Positions 50,701-61,680 of a stretch of 64,000 nucleotides of DNA are shown piece by piece. The translations under genes and the position numbers were made by a program. The stretch's first letter is position 1, and every line of letters begins with the position of its first letter. The DNA lies in the NCBI RefSeq assembly GCF_028554725.1, contig NC_071669.1, positions 6,100,501 to 6,164,500 of the forward strand. The letters are read 5' to 3'. The DNA comes from Zeugodacus cucurbitae. Lineage: Eukaryota; Arthropoda; Insecta; Diptera; Tephritidae. Below the pieces are notes generated by a model. That model searched no databases. It was not told the origin of the DNA and worked only from the letters and a program-made list of their open reading frames with translations.

Positions 50701-52084
50701 CATCATTCAACTTGCCACATTGTTGCAAGTATGCACTATATTACAGCTATAGTGTTGTGTTGTTGAAGTTTGTGCGCTCTTGTTATTATTGTTGTTACAA
50801 AGTATGCAACACAAACAACCGCAATATATATATGCTTAGGAAGTTCCAACTTCCGTTTCCGTCCGTTGAGGCGCATAAATGACTGCCAAAGGAGAACTTA
50901 CGGCGGCTCGAACAGACACACCGACATACAACATTTACTATTATGGCATAGTGTGGCATGTGGCAAAGTGGCAAGCAGCTAGCGAATGGCAAATGGCAAA
51001 CAGCGAATGCCACAGCCCAGCCACGAGCCAAGCCAAAGTCAGCCGCTATGCCATGAGTGAGCTACTAACGACAACACAAAGTGGCAAGTGTTGCCAAAAC
51101 ACGAAAATCCCATTGAAGTTGAAATATCCGCAAATGAAATGAAAAATTCAACACGTTGTTCATGCCGAGCAGGCAGCGAACAAGCAAATGTATATGTACC
51201 AACTTACAAACGATTGCACAAGCGCTCGTTGGCGAGCTGTTGCATGCAACAGGCAATGTGCCACAAAGGCACAGCCGAGTGAGCATACGGCACACGTTTG
51301 GCAGCAATCGCATGTTGCATGCCACTTGGCTTACTTGGCCGATGCCACAAGCGGCAAGCAGCAAATGGAGGCTTGCATATTCCCGGCTGGCAAACGTGAC
51401 GCTATTAGCTCGGCCTGCCGTCGGCGCCTGGCTGACTGGCTGGCTGGCAAATCGCCCTTAATGCTCCGCCAGACCAAAGTGGCAAGTGCAACATGTTTTT
51501 GACTTTCATTTGTGTTTTACCATTCCATTTTTTTATTTTCTCTCACTATGGCTGCTACTTTATTCCCGTTTTTGTTGTTTTTATTGCTGTTTGGCCTCAA
51601 GTACCTAATAATTTTATTGTTTTTTAATGTGCTTTGACTTACTCCTTTTTTGCCAATTTTTTCGGGGTGTAATTTTTTCGCTTCACTGTTTTTCAATTGC
51701 CATCCGTTGTTGCCAGCATTTTTTTCATTTCCAGTAGCTTTCGGTGTGTTTGTTGTTGCTGCCGCTGTTGTTGTGTTGGCAAAGTTTCAAGTGACTTTAA
51801 TATTGAAGTGTCGAATTGGGCGTTGTTTATTTGCCATGAGGCGTTTACTTAACAAGCAATCAGGAAGTCAGTAATGATGGGCTGCATTTGTGCTGTCGAC
51901 TGGCTGCTCGGCGAGGCAGTTGGTGCGCAAGCTGGCAATTTGTGTGGCAAGATTTATGTGCTTTTGGGTTGAAACTATGAAATAAAATAAGAAAATTGAA
52001 GAGAATAACTTGAAATAATGAAAAGTTATCGCAAAGTGTATAAAAGTGCTATTATAGAGGCTTCATATTGACATTATGAACTTA
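47731..52084. other. Intron sequence, no gene seen
   Basis: Core A copies at 48273, 50077, 50194 and 50256; the last two form an inverted pair. The more GC-rich block 50870-51500 is full of GGCAAATGGCAAA-like words and has overlapping frames on both strands, which I read as low-complexity rather than coding. Confidence 0.45.
50194..50270. repeat. Inverted pair of core A
   Basis: TGCGCCTAGAAGTATGC at 50194-50210 and GCATACTTTTAGGCT at 50256-50270 are reverse complements apart from two positions, separated by 45 AT-rich bases. A third copy at 50077-50091 has the orientation of the right arm. Confidence 0.75.
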
Positions 52085-52740
52085 TTGATAGTTGAACTAA
52101 ATATTCAGGCTGAGTTTGAACGCTATAAAAATATTTTTTATCAGCTAAAGACTACTAAAATAACTCACAAATGAAGCTGAGTACCAAGAAAGATCCTCTA
52201 GTACCCAAAAAGTAATAATTATCACAACTAACGCCTTAAAGTATGCAACGATTTCTATCTTTAATTAATTTAAACACATTAAAATGTGATTATTCGATTA
52301 TAAGCTTCTAGACTAACTTGCAAATGAAACTGTGCGTCACAATAAAGGCTCTAGTATTCAAAATGTAATAATTATCACAAATAACGCCTTGAAGTATGCA
52401 ACATTTTTTTATCTATAATTGATTTTAACAGATTATAAAGTGGTTATTCAGGTAAAAGCTTTTATAATTTATTACAAAAGAAGTTCAACGCCAACGTAGA
52501 GCCTAAAGAACCATTCAAGTATTAATAATTACAAATAACGCCTTGAAGTATGCAACATGTTTTACACATAAATTGTAGTAAAGTGATATGAATGTCCATT
52601 ACGCTTTTGTAAATAAAGATAATCACCAAATTGAAGACCCTTGAACACAAAAATTAATATTATTAATAAAAAAACGCCTTGAAGTATGCAACAACTTTTG
52701 TATATTCTATTTCTTTAAAACGAGAATGGTACTTTTTAAG
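52085..52740 (+). repeat. Second tandem array with core A, about 136-155-bp units
   Basis: ACGCCTTAAAGTATGCAAC at 52231 and ACGCCTTGAAGTATGCAAC at 52383, 52538 and 52674 end four units with spacings 152, 155 and 136 bp. Before each core is an AATTAATAATTATCACAAATA-like stretch (shortened in later units), and further up CTAGTATTCAAAA or CTAGTACCCAAAA. Unit text and length are unrelated to those of the 39-40-kb array; only the core is shared. Confidence 0.9.
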
Positions 52741-55700
52741 GTGTTTTATCATACTAGGTTGCTTTGATTAAGTAAATCCGGAAAATCCACTCAAATTTTT
52801 TAAATTTTACCATATTTTTTCCAATTTATTTTTTTTTTTCAAAATTTAAATTTATTCGAAAAACTAAATAAATTTTGATTTAAACCTTTAACAAAATGAA
52901 GCGTTATCCAGCACATACCTGTTAGCGCAATTAATTTCTCAGACTTTACGAAATCCACCTGCAAACACTCACCGAAACACCGCCCACCGGTAACACCAAT
53001 TTGCACACAACACCGCCGACATTTCGGCATGTTTGCCAGCCAAATGTACTTATTTGCGGCACAAAAGTGCATTTAAAATGTAATTTGTCTGCCGCCAACA
53101 TAGTAACACAAAAAAGCTACAGTAACAACAACAACAAGAACAAATTATTGTAAATAGCAGCAACACTATTGTGGCTTGTAATAAAATCCGCATGCATTTA
53201 TTTAAAAATATATATTTTTTGGGGACACACGACACCTACTGACATATACACATTCATACATTGGTGTATTTGGTGTATGTGTTCACCAAAAGTACATGAT
53301 TTTGTGTGCGCGATATATCCCTACAGGATCACACTGATATGCAAAACTACCGTCAGAAAAAACAAAGTAACACCAAAAACAAGCCAACCTCGGTGGCAGT
53401 AAACCTGTTGGTTGCCCCAATGGATAACGGATAACAGAGGCCGAGGCCGACAACAACCCAACGTGCTGGGAATATTACCAGTAAAACAGTGACAGTAGTC
53501 AGTCGTGAATATATACTCACACACAGATGTAAAAGCGGACGCCAAAGCCACAGTGTAAGCACTTTTGTGCCCGCTGTGATTTTGCATGCGCAGCGACAGG
53601 TTCCCTATTTTCAAGCGCTTTTACTATATAACTACTTGTATTTAAATGTGTGTGTGTTTTGCGCTTATTGTGCGCCTTTAAATATGCATTTGTTTGTCAC
53701 CGCATATGCGCCTGATTTGTGTCTCACTAATGGCTGTGCAAGCCACAGGCACATCCTGTGCATTTGCGCCGCTTTTTCTTTTTTTGGTGTGTGTCTTAAC
53801 TGCTTCGGTGACTATTGTTAAAGCACTCAATAACAATTCATACGAAGAATATATACAAACAAAGATATATAAATTGATTCCAAGCATTTACATATGAAAA
53901 GGCACAGTGAGGCATTCTGAAATAAATTAGTAAAAAAACATAGTTATTTGTTGTTGTTTCGTTAGATTTTCTACAACATATTGTGTTTAGTATGCTGTAG
54001 AAATCTATTCAAAGTTCTGGGGAAAAGCTATCACTTTTCCAGAAAGAAATAAATAAAATTGTTTAGTATGCTTTTAGGCGCTAGAACGATAAACTGTAAA
54101 AGGTTTTTTATAAGAGTTTAAAATAAGAGCTGAGAAGCATGAGTTCCTCTAGCACTGTTACTTTAGTAATATAAAATAAAATAATAATAATAATAAACCG
54201 TTTAAGAATTAAAAAATGATTGATGTGGCGAAGGAAAATTTCAAAATTTGATTTTTTAAATTAAAAATCTTTCTGTTGATACATATCACACACAATAAAA
54301 ATTAAAAAAAAAAATTAATAAACCGTATGAGAATTACAAGCAACTTGATCAAGCGAACGAAACCCCCAAAATTTTATTTTCTCAAATGAAACTCATTTTA
54401 TCAATTTATAATTTCTTTAATATTACACATTTTACACTCGTCTCAACCACTGTGCCTACCCAAACAGCTCGTTAGGCGCTAGCCCAGAAACCATTGCATA
54501 CATAAAGGCGCACCAATACTGGCACTCGAATGCGACCTAGCAGCCACCTTTGCCAGCACCACCACGCCTCTTCACTTGTGAATATAATAAACTGATTGCA
54601 CACCAAAAACTGGCAGCTGCAACATGGGTACTAACACTGCAACTACACTAACAAGTGCAACAGGCGCCAGTAGCCGACAAATAGAGAGACAAACAGACAG
54701 ACAGCGAAGTGGATGCATGCAATCAGTAATAATATCAGAGGCTGCACAGGATATTTTAAGCAGTGCAGGCTTTAGTGAACAGTGAATATGGAATTGAGTG
54801 AGTGTATGTCTTTGGAGCTTGTTCTCGGTAATGTTTTTTAGACTTCTGTAGTTTTTATTGTATTCGGTATAGTGGTGGCATTGGCGTCGTTATCGTCTTC
54901 ATCGTTGCCAGCTCATTTGCCGCGGCATGCATGACATGTGGGTAAACCTACAGAAGGGACGTAGCACCAACCGACCGCATGCGAATAGTTCGCTGTGGCG
55001 CTGTGGTAGTGTGCGTACGCGCCACGTCCGTGAACATATGCACACGCTGGGGACATGTTAACATGACTTTCGTGCCACGAATTATTTTATACGTGTATAT
55101 GCAACAGACTAGGTGTAGCGACGCCCTTTTGCTGGAATATTTGCTTGGCACCACTGACTGTTGCATACTTTTAGCAGTGCAGCAAAATGCTATAACTCAC
55201 TCAGGCGCATGCAAAGAGTGAGCGAAGTGAAGGGAGTTGTGCAACAAGGCAAACCGAAAAGGACTGCATTTTGTGTAACACATTTACTGCAGCGTTGCCA
55301 CATTTTGTGTCTTTTGTATTTGAAAATATGCAAATACGCGCCACACTATATGCTTTGATACACACACAACTGCGTACAGTCACAGCGGCGAGTGTTTAAA
55401 ATTGCACTGCGTACGACTTTATTGTGTGTGATTTGTCAGCGCCTAAAAGACACATAAGCTTTTGTTTTTCCTTTTAGCAACAACAATTATTTCGACTTTT
55501 TCCACATTTTGCAACGCCAATATGTTTTGTGCTGAGGTCCTCCGCCCGTTCGCTTATCGTTATGGTTTCACAAATTTGCCACGACAAATTTGCCAACAAG
55601 CAAAGTGCAGGCAAAAAAACATATATATGTATATGAAATTTGTATAAAATTCGTTGCTGCGCGTAAAAGTAGGCAACACAATAGCGCAAGAAATTGGGAA

Positions 55701-57254
55701 AAAAAATATTTTTTCACTTTTTGCACACAACGGCAGTGATTTTTATTTAATCGTTTAAAGCTTTTATGATGAAAAAAAAACTGTGCGCCTATATGTATGC
55801 TTAAAACACTCGCAGTGTGACATATTGTTTTAATTGCGAAATAAATAATTTTTACTGTAAATAAATTGGCTGTTAAAAACACATGAAAAATGTATGCTTG
55901 ACAAAATAGTAGCATGCTCTTAGGCGCTTGCACACACTAATGCATGCGAGAGCATATGAAATGTGTAGCGCCGTTATATAAAAAATAATTTACATTTATT
56001 TTGTCAAATTGCCGCTTTTAGCAGCTAATGGGAAAACATTTTTCGCATAAAATGTTTTTTCATCAATATATTGTTAAACCTAATACGATTTTTTCCGCTA
56101 ATTCTTAGTAATAAACTGAGGTGTGAAGTGTGTGCCACTTACGGCATAATTTTCACAAGTTTTAAAATGAAAACTTAGTAACAAAAATAACTAAAAAATC
56201 GGCAACACGCAAACTACTACCGTCTAACGCCTAAATGTATGCCACCTTTCATAAGTGGAGCCAACGTGTGCACATTTCACACGTCACATTCATCAACAAC
56301 ACGAACGACGTCAAACAACTAAAACAACAAAACGTACTCAATTCACTTGAATATAATGCAAAATATGAGTGGCGCCTACATGTAGGCAATATGTTCATGG
56401 GTGTTAATATCATATTTCGTAACATGACACTTTCACACTTTCGCTAATTTAAAGCATACAAAACGGCGTGTACACGTCAACTTAGCGAAGCTCAAACGAA
56501 CGAAGGCAATAAGTAGGCAGGCTGGCAGGCAGGCCAGTTGACCGCTTTATTTGATGACTGCCGCCTGTGGTGCTACGCTACGATGAAGAGGTTTACGTGT
56601 GCATAGGTGCCTGGTATGGCATTTTCGTGACTGTTGCGCTTTGTCACACAAAATGTGACGCGCGATAAACATAGCAAAAACACATATTCATAAACACGGC
56701 AGCTACCAACTGTATGACGCAATTAAAATTGGCGAAGGTGTTGCCGTGGCAAGCATGCTTAGCTCGACGCTTACAGTTGGCACATTGAAAATTGCAGCCT
56801 TCTCTCCTATTAACTTACACATACAAAGTAAATATAAATGCCGGCGCAAAAAAAATTGGAGCATAAACTCTGGCGCCACATGGAAACGTAGCATACATTT
56901 GAGCGCGCATGTGAGGCACCGCCGCTTGTTGTGTGCAACATGCAATCAGCGCTGGAAATAGGCGTTAATGTTGCAAAGTGTGATTTATCACCTCTTTGCC
57001 GTTGACATTTTTGTTGTTGTTTTCTTCTTATTTGCGTTATTTTTAAGTTTTTTTAAATTGCATGCGAGAGAAATGTTATAATTTTGCACGATTAAACGTT
57101 TTGTAATTGAAAAATTGTATTTTTATGCAGAAATAGTTGACGCAATGGCGTTTTAAAAGCAAAGGATATTTAAATTTAGAGTTTTTGCTAATATAATCCC
57201 AAGGTTTTAAGTTAAGATATATTTTTAATTCTGCAAATAATATTGAAAATTTTT
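52741..57254. other. Intron sequence, no gene seen; cluster of core A copies
   Basis: Core A variants at 53669, 54066, 55163, 55439, 55659, 55784, 55912, 56226 and 56371. Seven of these fall within 1.25 kb (55163-56387) without obvious tandem structure. Frames are low-complexity. Confidence 0.45.
56371..56387. repeat. Palindromic version of core A
   Basis: The text GGCGCCTACATGTAGGC contains GCCTACATGTAGGC, a perfect 14-bp palindrome. It matches the two-fold symmetric pattern GCMTA-N4-TAKGC that the other copies approximate. Confidence 0.7.
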
Positions 57255-58805
57255 TGAAAAAAAAATCAAATAAATTATTTATAAAGAGAGATATGAATTT
57301 TAATTTAAAATTTAAAAAAGTTGAAATTTATTTGAATTTGAATTTTAATTTAAAATTTATTTTAATTTTAGAAATTTTAGAATTTTTTTTGAAAATTTTG
57401 GAATTTTTTTTATTTTTTAAAAAAATATTTATAGTTAGGGGCCATCCATAAATTACGTCACACCTTGAAGGGGGGGGAGGGTATCATTCAGTAGTGAAAT
57501 TGTGTGACAAGGGGCAGGGGGGGGGTCGAAAGCTTTGTGACATCACATTTCAAAATTTAGAGCAATATCGTTTCCCGCTCTGCTGCGCTCCTGGGTGCTA
57601 GACGACTGGCTGCTCTGTACCACGCCGATCACGCAGCAGCATAATTAAGTATCTATTATTTATTGACTAATCATTCGTTGTCTCTGTACTTTAATATTTA
57701 ACTAAATGTTGATTTTATTAAAGATTATTCAATAAAGCTAAGAATAAATAGAATAACCTGTTTTTTTTTTTTTTATTTTATGATAAATCCATAAAATTGG
57801 AAAATTGGTGACGTCACGTCAAAGGGGGTGGGGGGGTAAGTTCAAAATGTGACAAGGAGGGGGGGGGGAGGTGTTAAAAAGTCCTTAAATTCGTGTGACG
57901 TAATTTATGGATAGCCCCTTATTATATTTTATTATACATATATTCATCTATCATTTTTCAAAAATTTTAAGACTTCATAAAAAGTATTCCAACAAAAAGG
58001 AATTTCTTAAAATTTAATTTTCAAAACTGAAATTTTATTTGAAAACCTGTAAAAAGTTAAATAATTTTTTTTAAGAGAAATATAAATTTCAATTTAAAAT
58101 TTCACATTTTATTGGTTTTTTTCTTATTTTAAAAATTTTAGAATTTGTTTTGAAAAAAATTTTGAAAACAAATAGGAATTTTTTTTAGTTGTAATAAAAA
58201 AATTCTTTCTACTTATTATATTTTATTTATACATGCACCTTTCCTTTTTCAAAATTGTTAAGACTTCATTAAAAGTTAATAGCAAATTCTTAAAATTTAA
58301 TTTTTAAAGCATTCGATAACTTGAAAAAAATCAAAAAATCGTTTATTGACAGAAATATTAGTAATAATCTACAATTATATAAATTTTCTCATATTTTTTT
58401 AAATTTTTTATTTAAAAATTTTTTATTTTACTCACTATAATTTCTTTATGAGTTTACCTTACATTTTTCTAAATTTCCAAGCATTTTCCCAACAAATAGC
58501 AAATTCTTAAAATTTAATTTTCAAAGCATTCGATAACTTGAAAAAAATCAAAAAATCGTTTAGTGACAGAAATATTAGTAATAATCTACAATTTCCTTTA
58601 TTTGAAATATAAAATTAAAAAATTTATATTTATCAAAATTTAAAAAAATTATATAAATTTTCTCATATTTTTTTAAATTTTTTATTTAAAAATTTTTTAT
58701 TTTACTCACTATAATTTCTTTATGAGTTTACCTTACATGTTTCTAAATTTCCAAGCATTTTCCCAACAAATAGCAATTTCTTAAAATTTAATTTTCAAAG
58801 CTGAA
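57255..58805 (+). repeat. AT-rich diverged tandem region with a recent duplication (58281-58803), interrupted by a MITE
   Basis: AGCAAATTCTTAAAATTTAA starts units at 58281 and 58498, and a partial third at 58772 (AGCAATTTCTTAAAATTTAA). Units 1 and 2 are almost identical from GCATTCGATAACTTG to CCAAGCATTTTCCCAACAAA. Unit 2 carries about 57 extra bases after ATCTACAATT, bounded by AATT. More diverged relatives of the same text lie at 57960-58060 and about 58130-58280. The MITE at 57438-57918 sits inside this block. Confidence 0.8.
57438..57918. mobile_element. 481-bp MITE with TTA target duplication, 27-bp inverted ends and G-runs
   Basis: The left end begins GGGGCCATCCATAAATTACG followed by TCACAC. 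The right end reverse-complemented begins GGGGCTATCCATAAATTACG followed by TCACAC. TTA flanks both sides (57435-57437 and 57919-57921). Next to each end are runs of 7-9 G on the plus strand (about 57470, 57518, 57830, 57858), so these inner parts are direct, not inverted. There is no transposase frame. Termini of this type are widespread in insect genomes as I recall; the superfamily is not assigned. Confidence 0.88.
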
Positions 58806-60479
58806 ATCATGTGTGCATAAGCTTTCACGCTAGCGTAACTTCAAAGGCATATATATATAATATTTTCTATAAAAACTAACTAAGCTCTCTGCACATATAC
58901 ACATACACAAATACATATTACGACACAAGTACACGTACTTTATTGTTATTTGAAAAGCAAGCATTAAATCCGCTTATAATTTTCTTTTACCTACCGTAGA
59001 GCATAAATAAATAGTGGATGACAAGTGAAATGGTGAGCATATGTATTTGAAAAGGCTTTTCCAAACAAATACGATTACTTAAATATAGGTATATTTTCCT
59101 ACAAAATCGCTTTATTTTTTTTATATATATTTTTTTGTTTTGTGTCGGAGCATTCATCAATGCGTGGGTGCGCCTTGAAGTATGCAATACAAAGCAAATA
59201 AGGAAATGTAGGAGTGATAGACAAATATATAAGTATGTATACACGTATACAGTTATATTTCTACTTGCTTATAAGCATGCAAACACTCCAACACACGCAC
59301 TCACAGATTCATATACATATATAGTATAAAGAAAATTACAAGCTTACACATGCCAGTTGCCCGTAGTGACATTGCTGCAGCTGGGTGTGGCAGCATGAAA
59401 TATTATTATTATTTATTTTTAAGTAAATATCAAAATAATTGCATACTGAGTGCTTTTGTATTTCATATTCGTAAGCCGCTTATTTATAGGTGAGTGTGTA
59501 TATGTGTGTAGAAGAAGGCACACCCACGAACATTCATACATCTACAGGCACACTCACACATGTATAAATGCAGTTATTGTACCAACGCCCACATACTCGC
59601 TGTCTCATGCTGTGACCAGCAATTGAAGCGCCTCTCACCCCCTCTCACCTACTACTACTATATGTATATAGCAATTGCCTGCCTTGAAATCGAATAGAAA
59701 TAAATGATTACGAAATGCTTGTCTTCAGTTTGCCTTCGTTAGCAGCATGCCAGACCCTTAGCTGCTGTAGTTTCACACATACACCCAGCTTCGCTTTCAT
59801 ATGCGACAGCAGTGTGTTGTCTATTAATTAGCATAATAATAGCATAGCGCACGGCGCATGTTGCAACTTAACACTCACACGCACTCAAATACACACATAC
59901 ACATATGCCGCCGGCATACACTGACACCAAATGCTACGTAATTGCAACTCATTCCTCTAGAAATTTTTGCAAATCAATAGCAAAATTTGCAACAGCTCCT
60001 TTTTGCACACTACAGAAACACACACACTCACATACATATGTGTACAAGTATGTTGAAGTGTTTGCACGTCTGCAATTTCAGTTATAATTATGCGATTCAA
60101 TTTACTGACATAACTGTCACATGCGTCATGCGAGCTATTTATTGTTTTTATTGTTGTTGTTGTTGTCATCATTTCATTGTTGTATTGTAATTAAAAGAGG
60201 CTATTGTGTTGCCAAAGGATTTTCACAATACACATTAATCAATGTGACAATGATATTAAGTTGCTATGATTTCTTGTTATTTTTATTTAATACTCTACAT
60301 GTCAGCCACACATTGCCAGCTCTCAATTGTGTAGGACCTGTGAGGTGATTAATTTAGTATTTAAAAGTACTCAAAGCAAAATATTGTATTACTTAATTAA
60401 GATTAAATTGTATTTGTTAGAGGAATTAATTAGTAAAACGGATATGAGCTTTACTTTGATGTCTTAAAGTTAATTTGAA
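58806..60479. other. Intron sequence, no gene seen
   Basis: Core A at 59169-59185 and a TTATTTATAG|GTGAGT junction at 59489|59490. CA-rich tracts at 59870-59910 and 60015-60035. No conserved frame. Confidence 0.45.
59470..59495 (+). promoter_or_regulatory. Weaker candidate recursive splice site
   Basis: GCCGCTTATTTATAG is joined directly to GTGAGT at 59489|59490. The donor half is excellent. The acceptor half has a short, interrupted pyrimidine tract. It lies 2.6 kb before the coding exon. Confidence 0.3.
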
Positions 60480-61680
60480 AGCTTCAGCTTGGCATATTTG
60501 TCAAGAGTGTAGAATTTTGCGAATTTTATTCAATTTTAATTCAAAAAGCTTTGTTAAGACTTATGTAGCGCAACAATTTTTCTAAAGCTTTTAGCGTGAA
60601 GCTTAGAAGTGTTCGTTTAGCAGGAATAAAAGTTTAAAAGGCACTTTTAAAACCCCAATCAACGAAAACATTTTCTTTTACTAACGTTTACAACTATTTA
60701 ATGAAAACCTTTTAAGCTTTAGAACGAATTTTAGAGTGAAGCAGTCTGCAAAAGTGCTAACTCAGTCGTAAAATATTAAAGCTCATCAGTTGCACATACA
60801 AGTCAAAGCTTTTCACTAACGTTACAATAGTGAAAGCTTTTAATTGTTAAAGCGTCAACAAAAAATATATTAAAACACAACACTATCACAGTTTATTAAT
60901 ACGAAAGGTTTCCTCTTCTGTTGAAATAATGAAAGCTTCTAATTGTGTACGCATTATATTATAAAAATTCATCACTTTCACCGCTTAAAAAAGTCAATGC
61001 TTTTCACTAACGCTGAAATGATGAAAGCTTCTAATAGTGAATCCGTCTACTATTTTGTTGCAGTCAAAATATTAACTATCATCACTTTCATATCACATTA
61101 AACCGAAAGCTTTCTACTTTGTTTGAAAATATGAAAGCTTCTGCTTGTGAATATTAAAGTTCATCATGTCCAAAGCTTATAAATGTGAAAGCTTTCCACC
61201 AACGTTGAAATGGTGAAAGCTTTTAATTGCGAACGTCTAGTATTTTGTTTTCAGTCGTAAAATAACAAAACTCATAACTTTCACAGCTTATAACAGTGTA
61301 AACTTTCTCTTATGTTTGAAATTATGAAAGCTTCTGGTTGTGAAAGCGTCTACTAGTTTCCAATCATAAAATATTAAAACTCACAATGTTCAAAGCTTAT
61401 AAAAGTCAAAGCTTTTCACTAACGCTGAAACGATGAAAGCTTTTAATTGCGAAAAAATCTACTATTTTGTTTCCAGTCGTAAAATGATAAAACTCATAAC
61501 TTATCTTAACTTATAACAGTGTAAGCTTTCTACTATGTTTGTACTTATGAAAGCTGCTGAGTGTAAAAGCGTCTAGTATATTGTTTCCAGTCACAAAATA
61601 TTAAAGCTTGTCACTTTAAAAGCTTTATAGAAGTAAAAGCTTTCTACTAACGCTGAAATGGTGAATATATATACTATTTC
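60480..61680 (+). repeat. Dimeric tandem array with core D (GAAAGCTT), about 190-230-bp dimers
   Basis: Two monomer types alternate. Type 1 has CACTAACGCTGAAATGATGA followed by AAGCTT (about 61005, 61198, 61418, 61647). Type 2 has CTACTATGTTTGAAATTATG followed by AAAGCTTCT (about 61114, 61308, 61530). Each is preceded by a CATAACTTTCANNGCTTAT or AAAGCTTATAAAAGT phrase. Type 1 to type 1 spacing is about 193, 220 and 229 bp. The left part (60480-60960) is more diverged. The array ends about 430 bp before the coding exon. Confidence 0.85.

Noticed and set aside
50870..51502. GC-richer block with overlapping frames on both strands
   Set aside because: The content is dominated by GGCAA/TTGCC word repetition, and frames overlap in several phases with no recognisable domain or splice context.
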